This document shows, one piece after another, positions 34,835 to 43,148 of a DNA stretch of 64,000 nucleotides. Source of the DNA: Pseudoroseomonas cervicalis. GTDB lineage: Bacteria > Pseudomonadota > Alphaproteobacteria > Acetobacterales > Acetobacteraceae. Within the stretch, counting starts at the first letter, position 1; each line of letters opens with the position of its first letter. The notes below the pieces were generated by a model. It saw nothing but the letters and a program-made list of their open reading frames with translations. It made no database searches and had not been told where the DNA came from. A program made the position numbers and the translations under genes. The stretch lies in assembly GCF_030818485.1 (NCBI RefSeq), contig NZ_JAUTAJ010000003.1:124001-188000 (forward strand), written 5' to 3'.

Positions 34835-34844
34835 TGTTATAACA
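34835..34844. promoter_or_regulatory. Candidate GntR/FCD operator
   Basis: TGTTATAACA is a perfect 10-bp palindrome in the AT-rich divergent region between the GntR gene and the TPP-enzyme gene. GntR/FCD operators are short dyads of this kind. Confidence 0.55.
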
Positions 34845-34886
34845 AATGACGCACAACAAGCGTCATGACCAGGGAAGGAAACCGAC

Positions 34887-36617
34887 ATGGATACAGCCGT
34901 ACACGCCCGGCCGGGCGTGAACGAGTCCGTGGCCATGCGCCTGGCCGCCGCCTTCCGGCGCCATGGTGTCGAGATCGTCTTCGGCCAGAGCATCCCCAGC
35001 GCCTTTTTCCTCGCCGCCCCGCAGGCCGGCATCCGCCAGGCGACCTACCGCGCCGAGAATGCCGGCGGCACCATGGCCGATGGCTATGCGCGCATCTCGG
35101 GCCGTGTCGGCGTGGTCGCGGCGCAGAACGGCCCGGCGGCCACGCTGCTGGTGCCGCCCCTGGCCGAGGCGCTGAAGGCCTCCATCCCGGTCATCGCCCT
35201 GGTCCAGGACGTCGCCCGCACCACAACGGAAAAAAACGCGTTCCAGGAGCTGGACCATCTGCGGCTGTTCGATGGCTGCACCAAATGGGCGCGGCGCATC
35301 GACCATGCCTCGCGCATCGAGGAGATGGTGGAGCTGGCCTTCGTCCAGGCCTGTGGCGGGCGGCCCGGCCCGGTCGCGCTGATCATCCCCGCCGATCTGC
35401 TGACCGAGACGGCGAGCCATGCGGAGAGCCGCCGCGCCGATCTCGGCCATTTCCCGCTCGACCGCAGCGTCGCCGACCCCGCCGGCATCGCCGAGGCGGC
35501 GCGGCTGCTGGCCAATGCCCGCGCGCCGCTGGTGATCGCGGGGGGCGGTGTGCATGCCTCCGGCGCCGCCGCCGCCCTGGCCGCGCTGCAGGAGGAATGC
35601 CACCTGCCGGTGGCCACCACGGTGATGGGCAAGGGGGTGGTGGCGGAGACGCATCCCCTCTCGCTCGGCATCGTCGGCTATTTCATGGGCGATGGCGCGC
35701 GCGGCCGCGCCCTGCGGCCGATGGTGGAGGAGGCCGATGTGGTGCTGCTGGTCGGCAACCGCACCAACCAGAACGGCACCGACAGCTGGAAGCTCTATCC
35801 GCGCGACGCCCGCTACATCCAGATCGACATCGACAGCGGCGAGATCGGCCGCAATTACGAGGCGCTGCGCCTGCTGGGCGATGCGAAGCTGACGCTGGAG
35901 GCGCTGCACCGCGCGCTGCTGGCCGAAGGTGTCGCCAGCCGCGCCGCCGCGCGGCCCGAGACGGAGCGACGCATCGCCGAGGGTGTGGCCGATTGGCGCC
36001 ATTTCACCCGCCGCATCCGCGAGCAGGACCGCGAGCCGATCCGCCCGGAGCGGGTGATGCAGGCGCTGGAGGACATCATCGACGCCGAGAGCATCGTGGT
36101 GGCGGATGCCAGCTACTCCTCCATCTGGATCGCCAATTACCTGACGGCGCGCCGCCCCGGCATGCGCTTCCTGACGCCGCGCGGCCTGGCCGGGCTGGGC
36201 TGGGGCCTGCCGCTGGCGATCGGCGCGAAGATGGCGGCGCCGGAGAAGAAAGTGGTCTGCGTCGCCGGCGATGGCGGCTTCGCGCATAGCTGGGCGGAGC
36301 TGGAGACGGCGCGGCGCCTCGGCCTCGACATCCCGGTGCTGGTGCTGAACAACCAGATCCTGGGCTACCAGAAGCATGCCGAGGACACGCTGTTCGGCGC
36401 GCATACCGATGCCTGCGACTTCTTTCCGGTGGACCACGCGGCCATCGCCAAGGCCTGCGGCTGCCACGGCATCCGAGTGGAGCGCGCCGCCGAGCTGGAT
36501 GCGGCGCTGCGCGAGGCCTGGGCGCAGAGCGGGCCGAGCCTGATCGACATCATCACCGACCCGGATGCGCGGCCGCCGGTGACCTTCTACGACAACACCT
36601 ACCCCTCGCCCTTCTGA
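34887..36617 (+). CDS. Thiamine-pyrophosphate enzyme, acetolactate synthase-like
   Basis: This 576-residue enzyme has the three-domain layout of acetolactate synthases and 2-keto acid decarboxylases: N-terminal PYR domain with catalytic Glu in YRAENAGGTMADGYARISG, a central FAD/nucleotide-fold domain, and the C-terminal TPP motif GDGGFAHSWAELETARRLGLD followed by NNQ. Without ilvN or other biosynthetic neighbours it is more likely a catabolic lyase or decarboxylase. It is first in a long operon with transporter and dehydrogenase genes. AAGGAAA lies 7 bases upstream of the ATG. Confidence 0.88.
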   Translation: MDTAVHARPGVNESVAMRLAAAFRRHGVEIVFGQSIPSAFFLAAPQAGIRQATYRAENAGGTMADGYARISGRVGVVAAQNGPAATLLVPPLAEALKASIPVIALVQDVARTTTEKNAFQELDHLRLFDGCTKWARRIDHASRIEEMVELAFVQACGGRPGPVALIIPADLLTETASHAESRRADLGHFPLDRSVADPAGIAEAARLLANARAPLVIAGGGVHASGAAAALAALQEECHLPVATTVMGKGVVAETHPLSLGIVGYFMGDGARGRALRPMVEEADVVLLVGNRTNQNGTDSWKLYPRDARYIQIDIDSGEIGRNYEALRLLGDAKLTLEALHRALLAEGVASRAAARPETERRIAEGVADWRHFTRRIREQDREPIRPERVMQALEDIIDAESIVVADASYSSIWIANYLTARRPGMRFLTPRGLAGLGWGLPLAIGAKMAAPEKKVVCVAGDGGFAHSWAELETARRLGLDIPVLVLNNQILGYQKHAEDTLFGAHTDACDFFPVDHAAIAKACGCHGIRVERAAELDAALREAWAQSGPSLIDIITDPDARPPVTFYDNTYPSPF

Positions 36618-36618
36618 C

Positions 36619-37662
36619 ATGCTGGCGCTGCGCAAGACCGAGGCCGCGCCGGGGCTGCACCTTCAGGAGCGCCCGGCGCCGCCGCCGCCGGCCCCGGGCG
36701 AGATCGCCATCCGCATCGCCGCCGCCGGCATCTGCGGCAGCGATCTGCACGCCTATGAATGGACACCCGGCTACGAATTCATGGCACCCCACATGCCCTT
36801 CACACTGGGGCATGAATTTTCCGGGCATGTCGTCGCGCTGGGCGAGGGCGTGGAGGGGTTCGCCCTGGGCGATGCCGTCACCGCCTGGCCCACCATCGGC
36901 TGCCGGCAATGCCGCGCCTGCCGCGAGGACCGGATGCAGGATTGCCAGGCGCGCCGCATCCTCGGCCTGCATTGCGATGGCGGTTTCGCGGGCCGGCTGA
37001 ACGCGCCCGCCTTCAACTGCTTCCGCCTGCCCGACGGCGTGCCGGTGGAGCTGGGCGCGCTGGCCGAGCCGCTGAGCATCGCCGACAATGCGGTGCAGGT
37101 GGCCGACATCACCCCCGGCGATGCGGTGCTGGTGCTGGGGCCGGGCCCGATCGGCCTGGGCATCGCCTGGATGGCGCAGCGGCGCGGCGCGCGCGTGCTG
37201 CTGGCGGGGCTGAACGACGCGCTGCGCCTGGATTGCGCCCGCCGCATGGGCATCGCGCACTGCGTGGATCTCGCCGAGATCTCTCTCGAGGATTCGGTCC
37301 GAAAGCAGTTCGGCGAGAAGGTGGACCGTGTCATCGAGGCCACCGGCCTGCCGCGCTCCATCCTGGACGGGCTCAGTGTGTTGCGCTCCAGCGGCGTGCT
37401 GGTGATCACCGGCATCCATCCGGCGCCGCTGGAACTGCCGCTGACCACCATGGTGCGCAACAAGCACCAGCTGCGCGCAGCCCATGACACCACCCGCGCC
37501 GCCTGGCCGCGCGTGCTGGCGCAGCTGGCCGAGCCGGATGCGCGCACGCAACTGGCCGAGATGGTGACGCACCGGATGCCGCTCTCCGACGGCATCGCCG
37601 GCTTTGAGACCGCGCGCCGCAAGGGCGCCGTGAAGATCCTGCTCCACCCAGGCGACGCTTGA
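36619..37662 (+). CDS. Zinc-dependent medium-chain alcohol/polyol dehydrogenase
   Basis: A 347-residue MDR enzyme. The catalytic Zn site is in GICGSDLHAYEW and LGHEFSGHV, structural Zn cysteines are spaced CxxCxxCx7C in GCRQCRACREDRMQDC, and the Rossmann loop is VLGPGPIGLGIAW. It resembles threonine, sorbitol or 2,3-butanediol dehydrogenases. The start is 1 bp after the TPP-enzyme stop, so they are coupled. The C-terminal IAGFETARRKGAVKILL is typical of the family. Confidence 0.9.
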   Translation: MLALRKTEAAPGLHLQERPAPPPPAPGEIAIRIAAAGICGSDLHAYEWTPGYEFMAPHMPFTLGHEFSGHVVALGEGVEGFALGDAVTAWPTIGCRQCRACREDRMQDCQARRILGLHCDGGFAGRLNAPAFNCFRLPDGVPVELGALAEPLSIADNAVQVADITPGDAVLVLGPGPIGLGIAWMAQRRGARVLLAGLNDALRLDCARRMGIAHCVDLAEISLEDSVRKQFGEKVDRVIEATGLPRSILDGLSVLRSSGVLVITGIHPAPLELPLTTMVRNKHQLRAAHDTTRAAWPRVLAQLAEPDARTQLAEMVTHRMPLSDGIAGFETARRKGAVKILLHPGDA

Positions 37663-37699
37663 AGCGCCGGGCGGGGAAACACCAGGGGAGGAAACAAGG

Positions 37700-38917
37700 A
37701 TGATGATGCGAAGCACACGTCGCCTGGCGCTCGGCCTGCTGGCCGGGCTGGGCTTGGGTCTCTCCGCCACGGCGGCGCAGGCCGAGCTGCGCCTCGGCGC
37801 CCTCTACCCCTTCAGCGGCGAGCTCGCCGTGCTCGGCGATGAGAGCTGGCGCGGGCTGGAGCTGGCGGTGGAGGAGCGCAACGCCGCCGGCGGCATCCGC
37901 GGCGAGCGCATCGTGCTGGTGCGCGGCGATGCCGTGGACAACAACCAGGCGGTGGCCGAGGCGCGGCGGCTGATCTCGGTCTCCGGCGTCAAGGCGATCT
38001 TCGGCACCTATTCCTCGGCCCGCTCGCAGGTGGCGAGCCAGGTGGCCGAGCTGGCGCGCATCCCCTATTTCGAGATGGGCGCGGTTTCGGATGCCATCAC
38101 CGAGCGCCGCTTCCGCTACCTGTTCCGCACCAACCCGACGGCGCGCGACATGGCCGCGCGCTCGATCGAGATGGTGGTGAACGCCGTCGCACCCGGCCTG
38201 TCGGTGGACCCCAAGGCGCTGCGCATCGCCATCATCCATGAGGACAGCCTCTACGGCACCACGGTCGGCCGCTACCAGGCGAGCTATGCCAAGGAGCAGG
38301 GGCTGAACGTCGTCGAGACCCTGCCCTACCCGGCCAATATCGTCGACATGTCCTCGCTGATCCTGCGGCTGCAGAATGCCCGGGTCGATGTGGTGCTGCA
38401 GACCTCCTACCAGAACGACACGGTTCTGTTCTTCCGCCAGGCGCGGGAGGCGAATTTCCGCCCGCGCGCGGTGATCGGCGGCGGCGGCGGCTACTCGCTG
38501 CGCGAGACCATGCAGGCGGTGGGTCAGGACGTCATCGATGGCGCGCTGAACATCGACTTCACGCAATACGCCATCAACCCGCAGGCGGCGCCGGGCATCG
38601 AGGATTTCGTCGCCGCCTACCGCGCGAAATACGGGATGGAGCCGCGCTCCGGCCATAGCCTGGGCAATTATGTCGGCGCCAAGGTGTTTCTCGACGCCAT
38701 CGCCGCCGCGCGCTCCTTCTCGGCCGATGACATCCGCGCCGCCGTCGCCGCGGTCGATGTGCCGGATGGCCAGACCGCCGAGGGCTGGGGCGTGAAGTTC
38801 GGCGCCGACGGCCAGAATGAGCGCGCCCGGATGATGGGCATGCAGTGGCAGGATGGCCGCCTGGTCACCGTCTTCCCGCCGGAGGCCGCGGTCTCCCCGC
38901 TGCGGCTGCGCCGCTGA
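37700..38917 (+). CDS. Branched-chain amino acid-type ABC substrate-binding protein
   Basis: A 405-residue periplasmic binding protein of the LivJ/amide-binding class with signal peptide (MMMRSTRRLALGLLAGLGLG, cleavage near AQA) and fold motifs LGALYPFSGELAVLGDESWRGLELAVEERNAAGGIRG, GTYSSARSQVASQVAE and MSSLILRLQNARVDVVL. Any of three ATGs (37700, 37703, 37709 region) could start it; GGGAGGAAA is just upstream. A GC-rich hairpin follows. The ligand may be an amino acid, amide or short organic acid. Confidence 0.9.
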   Translation: MMMRSTRRLALGLLAGLGLGLSATAAQAELRLGALYPFSGELAVLGDESWRGLELAVEERNAAGGIRGERIVLVRGDAVDNNQAVAEARRLISVSGVKAIFGTYSSARSQVASQVAELARIPYFEMGAVSDAITERRFRYLFRTNPTARDMAARSIEMVVNAVAPGLSVDPKALRIAIIHEDSLYGTTVGRYQASYAKEQGLNVVETLPYPANIVDMSSLILRLQNARVDVVLQTSYQNDTVLFFRQAREANFRPRAVIGGGGGYSLRETMQAVGQDVIDGALNIDFTQYAINPQAAPGIEDFVAAYRAKYGMEPRSGHSLGNYVGAKVFLDAIAAARSFSADDIRAAVAAVDVPDGQTAEGWGVKFGADGQNERARMMGMQWQDGRLVTVFPPEAAVSPLRLRR

Positions 38918-38923
38918 GCGAGA

Positions 38924-38948
38924 GGCGGGCGCGCATCGCGCGCCCGCC
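38924..38948 (+). terminator. Attenuating hairpin after binding-protein gene
   Basis: GGCGGGCGCG (38924-38933) pairs with CGCGCCCGCC (38939-38948), 11 bp with one loop C-G, in the 57-bp gap before livH. Stems like this stabilise the binding-protein part of the message and lower permease expression; no U-run is present. Confidence 0.55.
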
Positions 38949-38974
38949 GCCCCACCCCGAGGCGAGGGAGCGAG

Positions 38975-39850
38975 ATGGAAACCTTCCTGCAGCTGGTGCT
39001 GAACGGGCTGATGCTGGGCGGGCTGTTCGCCATCATCAGCGTCGGGCTGACGCTGATCTTCGGCATCATCCGGCTGGTGAACTTCGCGCATGGCGAGCTG
39101 CTGATGGTCGGCATGTACCTGACCTGGCTCGGCACCACGAAGCTCGGCCTGCACCCTTACCTGCTGGCGCCGCCCCTGGTGCTGGTGCTGTTCCTGCTGG
39201 GCGTGCTGATCCAGCGCTTCATCCTGCAGCCGCTGCTGGAGGCGCGTGACGCGCATGTGCAGATCTTCGCGACGGTGGGCCTGTCCACCGCGCTGATCAA
39301 CTTGGCGCTGCTGGTCTTCGGCGCCGATCTCTACGCGACGCCTGCCTCCGGCGTGCGCGATTCCCTCAGCTTCGGCCCGTTCCGCGTCATGGTCGGGCAG
39401 CTGGTGATGTTCGTCTGCGGCATCGCCGTGGTCAGCGCGCTGCATCTGTTCATGGAGCGCAGCCATCTCGGCCGCGCCATCCGGGCCACCGCGCAGCACC
39501 GCGCCGCGGCGCAGCTGATGGGCGTCAACGTCCAGCGCATCTACATCGTCACCTTCGGCATCGGCGCCGCCTGCGTCGGGCTGGCGGCGGCGCTGGTGGC
39601 GCCGGTCTATCCGGCCTCGCCCACCGTCGGCACCTATTTCGTGCTGACCGCCTTTGTCGTCGTCGTGCTGGGCGGCATGGGCAGCCTGCATGGCGCCTTC
39701 CTGGGCGCCATGCTGATCGGCCTCGTCGACAGCCTCAGCGGCTACTACATCGCGCCGGATCTGAAGGAGGTGGTGATCTTCGCCCTCTTCATCCTGATCC
39801 TGCTGTTCCGCCCGACCGGCCTGCTCGGCCTCGGCCGCGGCTCCGAATGA
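38975..39850 (+). CDS. livH: Branched-chain-type ABC permease
   Basis: This 291-residue inner-membrane LivH-family permease has about eight hydrophobic segments, with GLTLIFGIIRLVNFAHGELLMVGMYLTW near the N-terminus, the cytoplasmic loop RATAQHRAAAQLMGVNVQRIYIVTFGIG, and GGMGSLHGAFLGAMLIGLVDSL. All match LivH. It lies 4-10 bp upstream of the fused LivM-LivG gene. Confidence 0.93.
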   Translation: METFLQLVLNGLMLGGLFAIISVGLTLIFGIIRLVNFAHGELLMVGMYLTWLGTTKLGLHPYLLAPPLVLVLFLLGVLIQRFILQPLLEARDAHVQIFATVGLSTALINLALLVFGADLYATPASGVRDSLSFGPFRVMVGQLVMFVCGIAVVSALHLFMERSHLGRAIRATAQHRAAAQLMGVNVQRIYIVTFGIGAACVGLAAALVAPVYPASPTVGTYFVLTAFVVVVLGGMGSLHGAFLGAMLIGLVDSLSGYYIAPDLKEVVIFALFILILLFRPTGLLGLGRGSE

Positions 39851-39854
39851 GGGG

Positions 39855-41660
39855 ATGGCCATGAGCGACCTCACCCTTCCCGCCGCCGCCTCAGCGCCGC
39901 GCCGCTTCGATCTCGGGCTGCTCGCCACCCTGGCCCTGCTGGTGCTGCTGCTGGCGGTGCCGCTGCTGATCAATGATGATTTCGTCTTCCACGTCTTCAT
40001 CACCATCTGCCTCTATGGCGCGCTGGCGACCGCGTGGAACATCGTTGGCGGCTTTGCCGGGCAGCTCTCGCTGGGCCACGCCATCTTCTATGGCATCGGC
40101 GCCTATACGGCCGGGCTGCTGGTGCCGCTCGGCATCTCGCCCTGGATCGGCATGCTGGCCGGCGCTGCCCTCTCGGCGCTGCTCGGCATCGGCATCGGCC
40201 TGCCCTGCTTCCGGCTGCGCGGGCCCTTCTTCGCCCTGGCCACCATCGCCTTCCTGCAGGTGATCCGGCTGCTGGCGCTGCATTTCACCGGTCTGACCGG
40301 CGGCGCCGTGGGGCTGATGGTGCCGCTGCAGACCGGCTGGCAGTGGATGATCTTCTTCGAGCGCTGGCCCTCTCTGCTGATCGCCTTCGGATTGCTGACG
40401 CTGACGCTGGGTGTCGCCGGCTATATCCGCCATGCGCGCTTCGGCTACTACCTGGTGGCGACGCGGGAGCGCGAGCCGGCGGCGGCGGCGGCCGGCGTCA
40501 ACACGCTGCGGGTGCGGCTGCAGGCGGTGGCCATCTCCGCCGCGCTGACCTCGATGGTCGGCACCTTCCACGGCATGTACCTCACCTTCATCGAGCCGGA
40601 GGCGATGTTCTCGCTCGCCTTCTCGGTGCAGATCGCGATGTTCGCGTTGATCGGCGGCATCGGCACGGTGCTGGGGCCGCTGCTCGGCACGCTGCTGGTG
40701 GTGCCGCTGACCGAGCTGGCGCGCGGCTGGCTGGGCGCCTCGGCACTCGGCCTGCATGGCTTCGTCTATGGCACGGTGCTGGTGCTGATTGTCCTTTTCG
40801 TGCCCGACGGCCTGGCCGGGCTGCTGCGCCGCCGCCCTGCCCCGCTGCGCGAGATGGAGGCCGAGCCCGCCACCTTGCCCGCCGAGCCGCGCGCGCCGGT
40901 GCGGCGCGACATCGGCGAGCCCATCCTGGTGGCCGAGCATCTGAACAAGCGCTTCGGCGGCCTGGCGGTGACGCAGGATGTCAGCCTGACGCTGCGCCAG
41001 GGCGAGGTGCTGGGCATCATCGGGCCGAACGGCGCCGGAAAGACGACGCTGTTCAACCAGCTCTCCGGCTTCCTGGCGCCGAGCTCCGGCGTGGTGCGGG
41101 TGCGCGTCGATGGCGAGGGCTTCGTCACCCCGCGCACGCCGCATGGCTTCGCGCAGGCCGGCATCGGCCGCACCTTCCAGATCGTGCAGCCCTTCGCGGC
41201 GATGACGGTGCTCGAGAACATCATGATCGGCGCCTTCCATCGCTATCCCGGCCGCGTTGCCGCGCGGGAGAAGGCGCTGGAGACGGCGCAGCGCATGGGC
41301 CTCTGGGCGCAGCGCGACATGGAGGCGCGCAACCTGACCATCGGCGGGCTGAAGCGGCTGGAGATCGCCCGTGTCATGGCGATGGAGCCGCGCATCCTGC
41401 TGCTGGACGAAGTGATGGCGGGGCTGAACCAGACCGATGTGCGCCGCGCCATCCGCCTGGTCGAGGAGATCCGCGACAGCGGCGTCAGCATCATCGCCAT
41501 CGAGCATGTGATGCAGGCGATCATGGCGCTGTCCGACCGCGTCATCGTGCTCAATTCCGGCAAGCTGATCGCCGCGGGCCGCCCACAGGAGGTGGTGCGC
41601 GACCCGCAGGTGATCGAGGCCTATCTGGGGAAGGATTTCGCCGATGCTCACCCTGCATGA
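39855..41660 (+). CDS. LivM permease fused to LivG ATPase
   Basis: A 601-residue fusion. Residues about 1-325 are a LivM-type permease (NIVGGFAGQLSLGHAIFYGIGAYT, RLRGPFFALATIAF, GVNTLRVRLQAVAISAALTSMVGTFHGMY). A linker of about 25 residues follows, then a LivG ATPase (about 355-601) with GPNGAGKTTLFN, TFQIVQPFAAMTVLENI, signature LTIGGLKRLEIARVMA and Walker B ILLLDEVMAGLN. The LivG signature has GG in place of the usual SGG/YG. An in-frame ATG at 39861 is an alternative start. The gene overlaps livF by 17 bp. Such fusions occur in other proteobacteria. Confidence 0.93.
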   Translation: MAMSDLTLPAAASAPRRFDLGLLATLALLVLLLAVPLLINDDFVFHVFITICLYGALATAWNIVGGFAGQLSLGHAIFYGIGAYTAGLLVPLGISPWIGMLAGAALSALLGIGIGLPCFRLRGPFFALATIAFLQVIRLLALHFTGLTGGAVGLMVPLQTGWQWMIFFERWPSLLIAFGLLTLTLGVAGYIRHARFGYYLVATREREPAAAAAGVNTLRVRLQAVAISAALTSMVGTFHGMYLTFIEPEAMFSLAFSVQIAMFALIGGIGTVLGPLLGTLLVVPLTELARGWLGASALGLHGFVYGTVLVLIVLFVPDGLAGLLRRRPAPLREMEAEPATLPAEPRAPVRRDIGEPILVAEHLNKRFGGLAVTQDVSLTLRQGEVLGIIGPNGAGKTTLFNQLSGFLAPSSGVVRVRVDGEGFVTPRTPHGFAQAGIGRTFQIVQPFAAMTVLENIMIGAFHRYPGRVAAREKALETAQRMGLWAQRDMEARNLTIGGLKRLEIARVMAMEPRILLLDEVMAGLNQTDVRRAIRLVEEIRDSGVSIIAIEHVMQAIMALSDRVIVLNSGKLIAAGRPQEVVRDPQVIEAYLGKDFADAHPA

Positions 41661-42348
41661 GGTGACCTCCGGCTATGGCCGCACCACCATCCTGCACGGC
41701 ATCAGCGCCGAGGTGCGGGCGGGCGAGGTGGTGACCATCGTCGGCGCCAATGGCGCGGGCAAGACCACGACGCTGCGCACCATCGCCGGGCTGCTGCGCC
41801 CGAGCGGCGGGCGCATCACCTTCGAGGGCGAGGAGATCTCCCGCCTGACGCCGCATGAGGTGGTGGCGCGCGGCATCACCCTGATCCCGGAGGGGCGGCA
41901 ATTGTTCCCCTTCATGACGGTGCGCGACAATCTCCGCATGGGCGCCTATACGCCGCATGCGCGCGGGCGCGAGAGGCAGACCATGGAGGAGGTTCTCGAC
42001 CTCTTCCCCCGCCTGCGGGAGCGGCTGGAGCAGCAGGCGGGCTCGCTCTCGGGCGGCGAGCAGCAGATGGTCGCCATCGCGCGCGGCATGATGGCGCGGC
42101 CCAAGCTGCTGATGTTCGACGAGCCCTCGCTGGGCCTCGCGCCCATCATCGTGGCGCAGGTCTTCGCCGTGGTGGAGCAGATCGTGGCCACCGGCGTCAC
42201 CGTGCTGATCGTCGAGCAGAATGTGGTGCGCACTCTCAGCATCGCCGATCGCGGCTATGTGCTGGAGAATGGGGAGATCGTCATGTCCGACAGCGGCGCC
42301 GCCCTGCTGCGCGACGACCATGTCCGCCGCGCCTATCTCGGCATCTGA
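41644..42348 (+). CDS. livF: Branched-chain-type ABC ATPase
   Basis: This 234-residue ATPase has Walker A GANGAGKTTTLRTIAG, Q-loop PEGRQLFPFMTVRDNLRMGAY, signature LSGGEQQMVAIARGMMARP, Walker B LLMFDEPSLGLAP and H-loop IVEQNV. All are LivF-like. Its start lies inside the end of the LivM-LivG gene. Confidence 0.94.
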   Translation: MLTLHEVTSGYGRTTILHGISAEVRAGEVVTIVGANGAGKTTTLRTIAGLLRPSGGRITFEGEEISRLTPHEVVARGITLIPEGRQLFPFMTVRDNLRMGAYTPHARGRERQTMEEVLDLFPRLRERLEQQAGSLSGGEQQMVAIARGMMARPKLLMFDEPSLGLAPIIVAQVFAVVEQIVATGVTVLIVEQNVVRTLSIADRGYVLENGEIVMSDSGAALLRDDHVRRAYLGI

Positions 42349-42361
42349 GGGGAGGGACGCC

Positions 42362-43138
42362 ATGCAGCAGCAGGATCTGGCGGACCGCCCCAGCCATGCC
42401 GGGCGCATCGTGCTGGTCACCGGCGGCGGCCAGGGCATCGGCGCCGCCATCGCGCGCGGCTTCGCCCGGCGCGGCGCGAAGGTCGGGCTGGTCGACGCCG
42501 TGCCCGACCGGGCCGAGGCGATGGCAGCCGAGCTCGGCGGCGCCGGCGCGACTGCCGATGTCGCGGATTTCTCCGCCCTGGAAGCAGCGATCCGCGAACT
42601 GGAAAAAAAGCTGGGCGGACGGTTCGACACGCTGGTGAACAATGCCGGCATTTCGCCGAAGCATGACGGCCGCGCGCATGGCGCCTGGGAAATGGCGCCG
42701 GAAGAGTGGCAGCGCGTCGTCGGCGTCAACCTGAATGGCTGCTTCCACGCCATTCGCCTGCTGGTACCGGGCATGATGCAGGCGGGGCGCGGCGCCATCG
42801 TCAACATGTCCTCGGTCGCCGGGCGCACCTATTCCGTCGTCGTTGGCGCGCATTACGCGGCGACCAAGGCCGCGCTGATCGGGCTGACCAAGCATCTGGC
42901 GGGCGAGCTCGGCCCGCATGGCATCCGCGTCAACGCCATCGCGCCCGGGCGCATCGACACGCCCATGATCCGCACCGTGGGCGATGCGGTGAATGCCGGC
43001 CAGGTCGCGGCGACACCGTTGCGCCGCCTCGGCAAGCCGGAGGAGGTGGCCGATCTCGCGCTCTACCTCGCCTCCGACGAGGCCTCCTTCGTCACCGGCC
43101 AGGTCGTCGACGTGGCCGGTGGCATGATGATGACCTGA
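42362..43138 (+). CDS. Short-chain dehydrogenase/reductase
   Basis: A 258-residue SDR with TGGGQGIG (coenzyme loop, residues 20-27), NNAG, catalytic Ser in NMSSVAG and YxxxK in HYAATKAALIG, and the C-terminal FVTGQVVDVAGGMMMT. GGGAGG precedes the ATG by 7 bases. It probably oxidises a secondary alcohol or keto intermediate of the operon's substrate; substrate unknown. Confidence 0.9.
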   Translation: MQQQDLADRPSHAGRIVLVTGGGQGIGAAIARGFARRGAKVGLVDAVPDRAEAMAAELGGAGATADVADFSALEAAIRELEKKLGGRFDTLVNNAGISPKHDGRAHGAWEMAPEEWQRVVGVNLNGCFHAIRLLVPGMMQAGRGAIVNMSSVAGRTYSVVVGAHYAATKAALIGLTKHLAGELGPHGIRVNAIAPGRIDTPMIRTVGDAVNAGQVAATPLRRLGKPEEVADLALYLASDEASFVTGQVVDVAGGMMMT

Positions 43139-43148
43139 GGAGCGCCGC

